In this document: positions 50,735-58,957 of the stretch, piece after piece
Numbering within the stretch: position 1 is the stretch's first letter
How the letters are laid out: each line of letters begins with the position of its first letter
The notes under the pieces: generated by a model
Database searches by the model: none
Told to the model about the DNA's origin: nothing
What the model saw: only the letters and a program-made list of their open reading frames with translations
Position numbers and translations under genes: made by a program
NCBI GenBank assembly: GCA_963826165.1
Contig: CAWGWC010000009.1
Coordinates: 186,001 to 250,000, forward strand
Length of the DNA: 64,000 bases
From: JACVRW01 sp963826165
Lineage (GTDB): Bacteria; Actinomycetota; Thermoleophilia; Solirubrobacterales; Thermoleophilaceae
Direction of reading: 5' to 3'

Positions 50735-50880
50735 TCGGCGCCTACGGGGTTAGCTGTCGGGCTCGCGCCAGAAGAGTGGCGCTACACGGCGGATCGCTGT
50801 GATTCGCCCCGAACTACCTGGTTCCCCCGCTCCGCGGCCGCCTGGCGACCGTGGACTCGGCTATGGGTTCCTTGCGGGGC
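50735..50880 (-). ncRNA. ydaO-yuaA type c-di-AMP riboswitch
   Basis: On the minus strand the leader of the NlpC/P60 gene carries the hallmark blocks of this class in order: GGGGGAACC (50828-50820), TTCGGGGCGAATC (50813-50801) and ACAGCTAACCCCGTAGGC (50757-50740), followed by GAGAAGAGAAGGAG just before the start codon. A possible -10 TACTGT lies at 50889-50884. In Actinobacteria such switches turn off cell-wall hydrolase genes when c-di-AMP is high. The 5' boundary is approximate. Confidence 0.88.
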
Positions 50881-50933
50881 GGCACAGTAGCAGCAGCCTC
50901 GACCGGAACCGCCCCGATCGCCAAGCTGTCCCT

Positions 50934-51611
50934 GTGACGCGGCTCGCACCCTTCCTCTGCCTGTTCGTCGCCCTGGTGGTGCCGGCCTGCGGCGAGGACG
51001 ACGGAAGCGCTCCATCCGGCTCTCAGGGCGGCCGGCTGGTGGCCGCGCTGGGCGACTCCATCACCGCCGGCACGCCGCGCTGGGATCCCAACCCCGGCAT
51101 CCGGGCTCAGATCGGCCCCGGGCTCGACCGCCGCAGCCAGTACGGCTACTGGGCGCAGCGGGCTCTCCCCGGGACGCGCTTTCGCAACTGCGGGGTGGCG
51201 GGCGAGCGCACCGGCGAGATCGCCATGCGGCTCGACGACTGCACACGTGGCGCCGACACGCTGATCGTCCAGGGCGGGGTCAACGACCTGGCCCAGGGTG
51301 TCGCGCCGGAGGAGGTCGCGGCCAACCTGCGGGCGATGGTGCGCCGCGGCCAGGGCAGCGACCTCGAGGTGGCCATCGTCGAGCTCCTGCCGTGGAACGG
51401 GGGCTATCCGGACGCCGCCGGCAAGATCCGCGAGCTCAATCGGCTGATCGCGCGCATCGCCGAGGACGAGGGCGCCAGGCTGATCCGCTGGTACAGGGTG
51501 CTCGAGGATCCCGACCGGCCGGGGCGGATGATCGAACGCCTCAACTCCGACAACGCCCACCCCTCGATCGCCGGCTACCGGCGGCTGGGCGAGGCGGTGC
51601 GGCTGCCGTAG
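50934..51611 (+). CDS. SGNH/GDSL-type hydrolase lipoprotein
   Basis: GTG 50934 gives 225 aa with a lipoprotein signal (VTRLAPFLCLFVALVVPAC, lipobox VPAC). SGNH blocks: 'LVAALGDSITAGTP' (Ser), 'FRNCGVAGERTGE' (Gly), 'IVQGGVNDLAQG' (Asn) and 'DNAHPSIAGYRRLGE' (Asp/His). It is an extracellular esterase or lipase-like hydrolase. The frame further upstream lies inside the riboswitch and was rejected. Its 3' end overlaps the convergent UDG by 37 bases. Confidence 0.9.
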   Translation: MTRLAPFLCLFVALVVPACGEDDGSAPSGSQGGRLVAALGDSITAGTPRWDPNPGIRAQIGPGLDRRSQYGYWAQRALPGTRFRNCGVAGERTGEIAMRLDDCTRGADTLIVQGGVNDLAQGVAPEEVAANLRAMVRRGQGSDLEVAIVELLPWNGGYPDAAGKIRELNRLIARIAEDEGARLIRWYRVLEDPDRPGRMIERLNSDNAHPSIAGYRRLGEAVRLP

Positions 51612-52288
51612 GCGAGCTCGCGCGCCCGTTCGAACACGGCGTCGGTCATCGGCTCGGTGAGCTTGCCGGTGAAGGTGTTCTGCTGACTCGGGTGAAACGA
51701 GCCGAGCAGCACCGGTCCCTTCTCCGTCTTGAACTCGGCGGCGTGACCGAAGCGGGGGCGCGGGCGGATCTCGAGCAGGCGGCAGGCGGCCTCCCACGCG
51801 AAGGCGCCGAGGCAGAGGATCACCGCCGGGTCGATCAGCTCGAGCTCCTCGGCCGCGTAGGGAAGGCAGTTGTCGCGCTCCTCTGGCGAGGGCCGGTTGG
51901 CCGGAGGAGCGCAGCGCACGGCGGCCGAGATGAAGGCGCCGGTCAGCTCGAGGCCGTCGTCGCGGCTGTTCGAGAACGGCTGGTTGGCGAAGCCCGTGCG
52001 GTGCATGGAGGCGAACAGCCAGTCTCCCGAGCGGTCGCCGGTGAAGATGCGCCCGGTCCGGTTGGCTCCGTGGGCGGCCGGCGCGAGGCCGAGGATGAAT
52101 ACCCGGCCGTCAGGATCGCCAAAGCCCGGCACCGGCCTGCCCCAGTAGTCCTCGCCGGCGAACGACGCTCGCTTCTCGCGGGCCACGCGCTCGCGCCACT
52201 CCACCAGGCGAGGACAGCGCCGGCAGGTGATGATGCGGCGCTCTAGGGCTTCAAGCGCTTGCCGCTGCTGAACAGGTACTGAGCCCAC
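51575..52288 (-). CDS. Uracil-DNA glycosylase, family 5 (UdgB-like)
   Basis: The likely start is GTG 52288 (237 aa), overlapping the ABC permease end by 46 bases; no later start codon exists before the conserved 'IITCRRCPRLVEWRERVA'. The family-5 motif 'FILGLAPAAHGANRTGRIF' and 'GDWLFASMHRTGFA' are clear, as are the Fe-S ligands (CRRC near residue 20, then 'AVRCAPPANRPSPEERDNC') and 'LLGSFHPSQQNTFTGKL'. It removes uracil and deaminated purines. Confidence 0.9.
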   Translation of the reverse strand: MGSVPVQQRQALEALERRIITCRRCPRLVEWRERVAREKRASFAGEDYWGRPVPGFGDPDGRVFILGLAPAAHGANRTGRIFTGDRSGDWLFASMHRTGFANQPFSNSRDDGLELTGAFISAAVRCAPPANRPSPEERDNCLPYAAEELELIDPAVILCLGAFAWEAACRLLEIRPRPRFGHAAEFKTEKGPVLLGSFHPSQQNTFTGKLTEPMTDAVFERARELAYGSRTASPSRR

Positions 52289-52998
52289 AGGAAGGCCGGC
52301 ACGGCCAGCGCGGCGGTCACGCCCAGGGAGAGCCAGAACGACACGTCGCTCTCTCCCAGGAAGCCGAAGCGCACGGCGTTGACCAGGTAGAAGACGGGGT
52401 TGGCGTGCGAGAGCTCCTCCCAGGGGGAAGGGAGCACGTCGATCGAGTAGAAGACGCCGCCGACGAAGACCAGCGGCAGGATCACGATGTTGTTGATGAA
52501 GGTCGTGAAGTCCCACACCTCGGCGTAGATCCCGACGATCACCCCGAGCGAGGCGAACAGCAGGAGCCCGACCGCGATCGCGGCCACGAGCGCGAAGGGC
52601 TGCTCCACCGGCACGCCCACCAGCAGGGCGGTGAGCACCAGCAGCAGGCCGCCGATCATCAGCGAGCGGAAGAACCCGCCCACCAGGTAGCCCACGCAGA
52701 TCTGCCAGCTCGGCATGGGAGCGGAGAGGATGTCGTTGATGTAGCGGTCGAAGCGCGCCTGGAAGACCGAGGAGGAGTTGTTGGCGTAGGCGGCCTGCAC
52801 CATGCCCATCGTGATCAGTCCCGGCACGATGAACACCTCGTAGTCCACTCCGCTCACCTGGTCGATCCGGCCGCCGAGCGACAGCCCGAACACGAGGATG
52901 AACAGGATCGAGGCGATCACCGGCGCCAGCACCGTCTGGGTCCAGAGCTTCGACACCCTCAGCACCTCGCGGCGGCACAGCCAGCCCAAGCCGGTCAT
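52243..52998 (-). CDS. ABC-2 type transporter permease
   Basis: ATG 52998 overlaps the ATPase stop (ATGA); 251 aa with six hydrophobic segments, beginning 'VLAPVIASILFILVFGLSLG'. 'YEVFIVPGLITMGMVQAAY' and 'NPVFYLVNAVRFGFLG' are typical ABC-2 permease motifs (DrrB/NodJ-like). It pairs with the upstream ATPase to form an exporter of drugs, lipids or polysaccharide; substrate is unknown. Confidence 0.92.
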   Translation of the reverse strand: MTGLGWLCRREVLRVSKLWTQTVLAPVIASILFILVFGLSLGGRIDQVSGVDYEVFIVPGLITMGMVQAAYANNSSSVFQARFDRYINDILSAPMPSWQICVGYLVGGFFRSLMIGGLLLVLTALLVGVPVEQPFALVAAIAVGLLLFASLGVIVGIYAEVWDFTTFINNIVILPLVFVGGVFYSIDVLPSPWEELSHANPVFYLVNAVRFGFLGESDVSFWLSLGVTAALAVPAFLWAQYLFSSGKRLKP

Positions 52999-53729
52999 GA
53001 GGACATCGCCTTGACGTACACGTCCTGGAGCCGGTCGACGGCGAAGTGCTCGCGCAGGCCGGCGGCGGAGTCGCGCGCGATCAGCCGGCCGTCCCGGATG
53101 AGGGCGATCTCCTCGCACAGCGCCTCGGCCTCCTCGAGGTAGTGCGTGGTGAGCAGGATCGTGGTGCCCTCGGCGTGCAGCCTGCGGATGTACTCCCACA
53201 GCTCGGTGCGAAGCTCGAAGTCCACCCCCGCGGTGGGCTCGTCGAGGATCACCAGCCGTGGCCGATGCATCAGCGCGCGGGCCAGGAGCAGGCGCCGGCG
53301 CTGGCCACCGGACAGCTTGGGGGCGCGGACGTCGCTCTTGGCCTCCAGGCCGAAGATCGAGATCATCTCCTCGGCTCGTTCTCGGGCTTCCTCCTTCTTC
53401 ATCCCGAAGTAGCCGCCGTGGTAGGCGAGCGTCTCGCGGACGGTGAGGAAGCGGTCGAGGTTGATGTCCTGCTCCGCCAACCCGATCCAGCGCCGTGCCT
53501 CCATGCTGTCGTGAGGCTGGCCGAACACGGCGATCTCGCCCGATGTCACGCGCAGGAGGTTGCATACGGCGCTGATGAGGGTGGTCTTTCCGGCACCGTT
53601 GGGACCGAGCAGGCCGAAGAACGAACCCGCCGGTATGCGGAGGTCGAAGTTCTCGAGCGCGAGCACTCCGTCGTCGTAGCGCTTGGTCAGGCTACGGAGC
53701 TCGAGAGCGGGATTCTCCTCGCGGAACAC
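52995..53729 (-). CDS. ABC-2 type transporter ATP-binding protein
   Basis: I prefer GTG 53729 (244 aa), since the longer frame to 53825 overlaps the promoter and start of the divergent methyltransferase. Walker A 'GLLGPNGAGKTTLISAV', signature 'KLSGGQRRRLLLARALMHR', Walker B 'LVILDEPTAGVD' and the H-loop 'LLTTHYLEEAEALCE' are present. It powers the permease encoded downstream. Confidence 0.94.
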   Translation of the reverse strand: MFREENPALELRSLTKRYDDGVLALENFDLRIPAGSFFGLLGPNGAGKTTLISAVCNLLRVTSGEIAVFGQPHDSMEARRWIGLAEQDINLDRFLTVRETLAYHGGYFGMKKEEARERAEEMISIFGLEAKSDVRAPKLSGGQRRRLLLARALMHRPRLVILDEPTAGVDFELRTELWEYIRRLHAEGTTILLTTHYLEEAEALCEEIALIRDGRLIARDSAAGLREHFAVDRLQDVYVKAMSS

Positions 53730-53823
53730 GACCTTCGAGGCTATCGACGTCCGGGCGGCGTCCGGGCGCCATCCCTGCGCGCACCTCTGGGAGTACGGTG
53801 GCGGGAGCGACCGAAGGAGCGCC

Positions 53824-54606
53824 ATGAGTCAACTGCCCTTCGACGAAGGTATGGCGGCCCAGATGGAGGTGATCTACCGCCGCCGCGACATTCTGCGGCG
53901 CCGGGCGATCGTCCGCGACGCCCTGGGCGCCCAACCCGGCGAGGCGATCGTCGACGTGGGCTGCGGGCCCGGTTTCTACATGCTCGAGCTGCTCGAGCAG
54001 GTGGGGCCCGGCGGCCGGGTGGTGGGCGTCGACGCGAGCCCGTCGATGCTCGCCGTGGCCGCCCGCCGCTGCGCCGATCACGAGAACGCCTCCTTCGTGG
54101 AGGCGGACGCCACGTCCCTGCCCTACGACGCCGGCGCCTTCGACGCCGCGGTCACCGTTCAGGTGCTCGAGTACGTGAGTGAGGTCGACGCCGCGCTGGC
54201 CGAGCTCCACCGCGTCCTGCGCGCCGGCGGGAGGGCCGTGGCCTGGGCGGTCGACTGGGCCACGCTGTCGGTGAACGCCCTCGATGCCGATCGCAACCGG
54301 CGGGTACTCAGTTCCTGGGACGACCATCTGGCCCACCCCTCGCTGCCGCGAACGCTGACGCCGCGTCTGCGGGCCGCCGGCTTCGAGAACGTCGCGATGG
54401 AGGGGCACGCCTTCGCGACCGCGGAGCTCACGCCGGAGTCCTACGGCGGCGCCCTGCTGCCGCTGATGCGCGAGTTCGTGGCCGGGAGGGCGGGCGTCAC
54501 CGACGCCGACGCGGAGGGCTGGCATGAGGAGATGATCGAACTGGGCGAGCGCGAAGAGTTCTACTTCGCCTGCATCCAGTACTGCTTCACGGGCGAGCGG
54601 GGCTAG
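53824..54606 (+). CDS. Class I SAM-dependent methyltransferase
   Basis: ATG 53824, with SD AAGGAG, gives 260 aa. Motif I 'AIVDVGCGPGFYMLELLEQV', 'VVGVDASPSMLAVAARRC', 'VEADATSLPYDAGAFDAAV' and 'LHRVLRAGGRAVAWAVDW' define a UbiE/COQ5-like methyltransferase. TACGGT at about 53796 gives a conventional short leader. The last 20 bases overlap the convergent reductase. Substrate is unknown. Confidence 0.9.
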   Translation: MSQLPFDEGMAAQMEVIYRRRDILRRRAIVRDALGAQPGEAIVDVGCGPGFYMLELLEQVGPGGRVVGVDASPSMLAVAARRCADHENASFVEADATSLPYDAGAFDAAVTVQVLEYVSEVDAALAELHRVLRAGGRAVAWAVDWATLSVNALDADRNRRVLSSWDDHLAHPSLPRTLTPRLRAAGFENVAMEGHAFATAELTPESYGGALLPLMREFVAGRAGVTDADAEGWHEEMIELGEREEFYFACIQYCFTGERG

Positions 54607-55513
54607 CGGAGCCGAAAGCCTCCCGGTCGATCGCGGCCAGCTCAGCCGTGACGCGGTCACTCACCGGGGTGGGGATGCCGTGTCGGGCGCCGAGGCGGGC
54701 GATCACGCCGTTGCGTGCATCCCACTCCAGTTGCCGCCCCGCCAACCGGTCGAACAGCATCGACGTTCCCTGGTCGGGTGCGAGCCTCTCGACCAGGCCG
54801 ATGGTTTCCTCCACGGTGTCTGGGCCGACCCGGGCACCCTCGGTGCGGCCGACAGCCACGCACTCCTCGGCGAGCCGGCGGGCGAGGGCCATCTGGTCCG
54901 GCTCGCCGAACACCTCCGCTCGGCGCTGGGCCAGCACCATCGGGGCCGCGGTGGCGTTGAAGCAGAGCTTGCGCCAGGCCTCCGTACGGAAGTCGGAGAC
55001 GAGATCGACCCGCGCGCAGTCGCCGAGCAGCTCGGCCAGGGCGGCGCCGTCCGGCGTGCTGGGCACGCTGAGCCGGGCCTGCTCGAGCTGGCGCACGCGC
55101 CCTGGGCTCACCACCTCGGCGGGGCACCAGACGATGGCGGGCAGAATTGCCGCGGGACCGGCAACCGGCGCGACCAGCGCCTCGTGCTCTATGCCGTTCT
55201 GGAGTACGGCGACCACCGTGCCCTCGCGGCACAGCCGAGCCAACCACGGCCCTGCGCCGGCGGTCTGATGCGTCTTGACGGCGAGCAGCACCCAGGGGGC
55301 GGGGGCGGCAGCTGACGGGTCAGCCTGCACGAATCCCGCGAGCGCATGCTCTTCGCCGCCGGGCAGCTCCACGACCGGCGCGGGACCGGGCCGGCGGCCG
55401 CACAGCGCTACCACGTGGCCGGCACGCTCGGCGGCCGCGGCGAAGGTTGCTCCGATGGCGCCGGGTCCGACGACGGCCAGATCGGCCGCTCGCTCGCTCC
55501 CGGTACCGGGCAC
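54587..55513 (-). CDS. Ketopantoate reductase family protein
   Basis: GTG 55513 gives 308 aa. The Rossmann motif 'LAVVGPGAIGATFAAAAERAG' (GxGxxG), 'WVLLAVKTHQTAGA', 'VVAVLQNGIEHEALV' (NG of the active site), the catalytic Lys region 'TEAWRKLCFNATAAPMVLA' and 'WDARNGVIARLGARHGIPTP' match ApbA/PanE. It may make pantoate for CoA, or be a paralog. It lies 10 bases after rmlB on the same strand. Confidence 0.88.
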   Translation of the reverse strand: MPGTGSERAADLAVVGPGAIGATFAAAAERAGHVVALCGRRPGPAPVVELPGGEEHALAGFVQADPSAAAPAPWVLLAVKTHQTAGAGPWLARLCREGTVVAVLQNGIEHEALVAPVAGPAAILPAIVWCPAEVVSPGRVRQLEQARLSVPSTPDGAALAELLGDCARVDLVSDFRTEAWRKLCFNATAAPMVLAQRRAEVFGEPDQMALARRLAEECVAVGRTEGARVGPDTVEETIGLVERLAPDQGTSMLFDRLAGRQLEWDARNGVIARLGARHGIPTPVSDRVTAELAAIDREAFGSASPARP

Positions 55514-55523
55514 GACGGCCCGG

Positions 55524-56513
55524 CTACCCGCCTGACAGCGAGCGCCCGTAGTGGCGCTCGTAGTACTCGCGGTACTCGCCCGAGCGGATCGGGGACCACC
55601 AGTCCTCGTTGTCGCGGTACCAGTCCACCGTGCGGGCCAAGCCCTCCTCGAAATGCACCTCGGCCTGCCAGCCCAGCTCGTCGCGGATCTTGTCCGAGCT
55701 GAGCGAGTAGCGGCGGTCATGGCCGGGCCGGTCGCGCACGTATTCGATCAGCGATTCGTCACGGCCGGTGAGCGCGAGGATGCGGCGGACCACGTCGATG
55801 TTCTCGCACTCGTCGGGACCGCCGACGTTGTAGGCCTCGCCGGGGCGTCCGCGTTCGAGCACGGCGTGGATGCCCCGGGCGAAGTCCTCGACGTACAGCC
55901 AGTTGCGCACCTGGAGGCCGTCCCCGTAGACCGGGAGCGGATCGCCGTTCAGCGCGTTCAGCACGCACAGGGGGATCAGCTTCTCGGGGTACTGGCGCGG
56001 GCCGTAGTTGTTCGAGCCACGGCAGATGAGGGCTTCGAGGCCGTAGGTGTGCGCGTGGGCGGACACCAGCAGATCGCCACCCGCCTTGGTGGCCGAGTAG
56101 GGCGAGGAGGGATCGAGCGGCGAGACCTCGGTGAACGAGCCCTCCGGAATCGAGCCGTACACCTCGTCGGTCGACACCTGCAGGTAGCGCGACACCCCTC
56201 GCTCCCGCGCCGCGTCGAGCAGCACGCTGGTGCCGATCACGTGGGTGCGCGCGAACGCGTCCTGGTCGGCGATCGAGCGATCCACGTGCGACTCGGCCGC
56301 GAAGTTGACGATCGCGTCGACGCCCTCGGCGACCTCCATCACCAGATCCCGGTCCTCGATGCCGCCGACCACGAGCTCCACCCCTTCGGGCAGGTTCTCG
56401 CGCCGGCCCGCGTAGGTCAGCTTGTCGAGCACGGTGACTTCGTGGTCGCCCTGGGCGATGCGCACGTAGGTGGACCCGATGAAGCCGGCCGCGCCGGTCA
56501 CGAGGAGCCTCAC
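55524..56513 (-). CDS. rmlB: dTDP-glucose 4,6-dehydratase
   Basis: The 329 aa extended SDR has 'LLVTGAAGFIGSTYVR' (NAD), 'VNFAAESHVDRSI', the active-site 'QVSTDEVYGSIPEGSF', 'SPYSATKAGGDLLV' (YxxxK) and 'SNNYGPRQYPEKLIPLCV', all diagnostic of RmlB. It makes dTDP-4-keto-6-deoxyglucose. It is 13 bases downstream of rmlD in the same operon. Confidence 0.97.
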   Translation of the reverse strand: MRLLVTGAAGFIGSTYVRIAQGDHEVTVLDKLTYAGRRENLPEGVELVVGGIEDRDLVMEVAEGVDAIVNFAAESHVDRSIADQDAFARTHVIGTSVLLDAARERGVSRYLQVSTDEVYGSIPEGSFTEVSPLDPSSPYSATKAGGDLLVSAHAHTYGLEALICRGSNNYGPRQYPEKLIPLCVLNALNGDPLPVYGDGLQVRNWLYVEDFARGIHAVLERGRPGEAYNVGGPDECENIDVVRRILALTGRDESLIEYVRDRPGHDRRYSLSSDKIRDELGWQAEVHFEEGLARTVDWYRDNEDWWSPIRSGEYREYYERHYGRSLSGG

Positions 56514-56526
56514 GCCTTGAACCGCC

Positions 56527-57331
56527 TCACGCCCGGACCCCGAGGTACGCGTCGAGCCCCTCCTGCCACGCGGGCAGGCGGACGCCGTCGTATTCAGTTG
56601 TCAGTACGGAGTTGGCCGGGCGCGCGGCGGGCCGCGGGAACTCCGCGGTCGTGCACGGCTCGAGCCGGCAGTCGACCCCGGACTGGTCGAAGATCTCCTG
56701 CGCGAAGGCGAACCACGAGCACGAGCCGCCGCCCGCCAGGTGCCGGACCCCGCGGTCGCCGCCGTGGGCCAGGCGCACGAGACCCTCGGCCAGGTGGCCG
56801 GTGAAGGTCGGGCAACCCAGCTGGTCGTCCACCACGCGCAGCTCGTCTCGCTCATCACCCAGGCGAAGCATGGTGGCGACGAAGTTCGCCCCCCCGGCGC
56901 CGAACAGCCATGAGCTGCGCACGATGAGATGGTCGGGGTTGGCCTCGGCCACCGCCTGTTCGCCCGACAAGCTTGGAGCGCCCGTACTCCTGCAGCGGAC
57001 CCACGGGATCGGACTCGATCCAGGGCTCACTCTTGGCGCCGTCGAAGACATAGTCGGTCGACACGTGCACCACGCGGCCAGCCGACCGAGCGACGTTGCC
57101 CGCACCGTCACCGTTGACCTGCATCGCCGCCTCGGCGTGATCCTCCGCTCCGTCCACGTCGGTCCAGGCCGCGCAGTTGATGACCAGGTCACCGGGGCCG
57201 ACCGCTGCGCGCACCGCTTCGGCGTCGGTCATGTCGAGCTCGGCGCGCGCGAGGCCCACCGCGTCGGAGCCCGCCACCCGCATCACGTCCTGCCCGAGCA
57301 TGCCGCCCGCGCCTGTGACCACCAGCCTCAC
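56527..57331 (-). pseudogene. rmlD: dTDP-4-dehydrorhamnose reductase gene with one-base frameshift
   Basis: GTG 57331 overlaps the rmlA stop (GTGA). The first frame encodes the N-terminal half: 'RLVVTGAGGMLGQDVMRV', 'LVINCAAWTDVDGAED', 'VVHVSTDYVFDGAK' and 'PLQEYGRSKL'. The family sequence then continues in another frame as 'SGEQAVAEANPDHLIVRSSW', 'VVDDQLGCPTFTGHLAEGL' to a stop at 56527. One extra base near 56964-56974, at an AAGCTT, explains it. All other motifs are intact, so it is either a very recent mutation or a sequence error. Confidence 0.9.
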
Positions 57332-58395
57332 AGGATCTGCACGTCCGCGTTGTCGCCCACCACGAAGCGGTACGCCTTGGGCAACGCCGGCCCGCGGCAG
57401 ATCGAGACGTTGCGGCCGATCAGGCTGGCCTCGATCCGGTACTCGAGGTCGGCTATGTGTGAACCCGACAGGACGATCGAATGCTCGAGCTCGGCTCGCT
57501 CGATCACAACGTTGTCGCCCACGGCGGTGTACGGCCCGATGTAGGCGTCCTTGATCCGGGTGCCGTTGCCGATGATGGCGGGCCCACGCACGGTGGCCCG
57601 CTCGAGAACCGCGCCCGCCTCGATCACCACCCGTCCCTCGACTCGGCTCTCGCTGAGCTCGCCCTCTACGCGCTCGGGCAGCTCGTCGAGGATCAGCCGG
57701 TTGGCCTCCAGCATGTCCTGAACCTGCCCGGTGTCCTTCCACCAGCCCTGCACGATGTGCGGGTCCACCCGCGACCCGCCGTCCACGAGCATCTGGATGG
57801 CATCGGTGATCTCGAGCTCGTTGCGCCAGGACGGCTCGATCGCTCGAGCGGCCTCGAAGATCGCCGGAGTGAACATGTAGACCCCGACCAGAGCGAGGTC
57901 GGACTTGGGCTCGGTGGGCTTCTCCACCAGCCGAGAGACCCGTCCGTCGCCGTTGAGCTCGGCCACGCCGTAGGACTCAGGATCGGGCACCGGGGTGAGG
58001 AGGATGAGAGCGTCCGGCTCCTCTGCGCGGAAGGTGTCCACCAGCGCGACGATGCCGTCGCGCAGGAGGTTGTCGCCGAGGTACATGACGAACGGGTCGT
58101 CGCCCAGGTAGGGCTCGGCGGTGAGCACGGCGTGCGCGAGACCGAGCGGAGCGTCCTGCTCGATGTACTCGATCGAAATGCCGAACCGCGAGCCGTCGCC
58201 GGCCGCCTCGCGGATCTCGGCGCCGGTCTCCGGCGCGATGATTATCCCGACCTCCTCGATGCCCGCCTCGGCCATCGCCTCGATGCCGTAGAACAGGACC
58301 GGCTTGTTGGCCACCGGGACGAGCTGCTTGGCGCTCGTGTGAGTGAGGGGGCGAAGGCGAGTGCCCTTGCCGCCGGAAAGGATCAGGCCCTTCAT
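57328..58395 (-). CDS. rmlA: Glucose-1-phosphate thymidylyltransferase, long form
   Basis: ATG 58395 overlaps the PPOX stop by one base (TGATG); 355 aa. The nucleotidyltransferase 'LILSGGKGTRLRPLTHTSAK' and 'QLVPVANKPVLFYGIE' is followed by 'MYLGDNLLRDG' and 'GWWKDTGQVQDMLEANRLIL'. A C-terminal left-handed beta-helix (about 255-345, 'VIEAGAVLERATVRGPAIIG') makes it the long form seen in Actinobacteria and Archaea rather than the 290 aa RfbA. It makes dTDP-glucose. Confidence 0.94.
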   Translation of the reverse strand: MKGLILSGGKGTRLRPLTHTSAKQLVPVANKPVLFYGIEAMAEAGIEEVGIIIAPETGAEIREAAGDGSRFGISIEYIEQDAPLGLAHAVLTAEPYLGDDPFVMYLGDNLLRDGIVALVDTFRAEEPDALILLTPVPDPESYGVAELNGDGRVSRLVEKPTEPKSDLALVGVYMFTPAIFEAARAIEPSWRNELEITDAIQMLVDGGSRVDPHIVQGWWKDTGQVQDMLEANRLILDELPERVEGELSESRVEGRVVIEAGAVLERATVRGPAIIGNGTRIKDAYIGPYTAVGDNVVIERAELEHSIVLSGSHIADLEYRIEASLIGRNVSICRGPALPKAYRFVVGDNADVQIL

Positions 58396-58856
58396 CAATA
58401 ACTCCCCGCGAGCTTCCGGTGATCCCAGCTGACCACGCGGGAGGGAACGAAGGTGAGGCCCACGCGCTTCTGCGCCTGCTGGGCCACCATGGCACGCACT
58501 TCCGCGCCAAGATCACCCGCGTAGCGCGCGAAGAGATCCAGGCCGTACCGCTCGACCGCCGAGGGTTCCCGCTCGACCTCCACCTCGCACTCGAACATCA
58601 CGCCGCGCAAATCCTGGTACTGCACCCCGTCCTCGATCCCGATCGTTGCTCGCGGATCGCGCTCGAGGTTCTTCGTCTTCTGCGACTTTGCGTAGGTCCA
58701 GCCGCGCAAACTCGTGCCTTCGCTGACAAACCAGAGCGGCACGAGATGAGGCAGGCCGCGCGGTCCGACCGTGGCGCACTGCATGACCATCTGCTCGGCG
58801 AGAAAGGCATCGAGCTCGCCCTCCGACATCTGGATCTGCTCTCGGCGCGAAGGCAT
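58395..58856 (-). CDS. PPOX/F420-type flavin-binding split-barrel protein
   Basis: ATG 58856 gives 153 aa (MPSRREQIQMSEGELDAFL). 'CATVGPRGLPHLVPLWFVSE' and 'SQKTKNLERDPRATIGIEDG' are the pyridoxamine 5'-phosphate oxidase-like core, here in the form often using F420 or FMN. The cofactor is not certain. TACGCT (minus 58871-58866) lies 9 nt before the start with no SD. It heads the rml operon by position, although no functional link is evident. Confidence 0.85.
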   Translation of the reverse strand: MPSRREQIQMSEGELDAFLAEQMVMQCATVGPRGLPHLVPLWFVSEGTSLRGWTYAKSQKTKNLERDPRATIGIEDGVQYQDLRGVMFECEVEVEREPSAVERYGLDLFARYAGDLGAEVRAMVAQQAQKRVGLTFVPSRVVSWDHRKLAGSY

Positions 58857-58957
58857 GGGCCGCGCAGCGTATCCACCGCATCGTTTTCCGGATCTCTGGG
58901 TAATGGTCCGATGTTTTGACCAACCATTGGGGGAGACCTGATGATCGAGGTATCCAC

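Noticed and set aside
50799..50933. Upstream ATG for the SGNH hydrolase.
   Set aside because: It lies within the riboswitch on the opposite strand and would bury the lipoprotein signal peptide.
53730..53825. Longer N-terminus for the ABC ATPase.
   Set aside because: It would overlap the start of the divergent methyltransferase, and the added residues precede the conserved ATPase core without similarity.
56969..56996. AAGCTT and CTGCAG near the rmlD frameshift as a cloning scar (HindIII/PstI).
   Set aside because: CTGCAG codes for conserved residues and both sites occur by chance; suggestive of nothing beyond the one-base shift itself.
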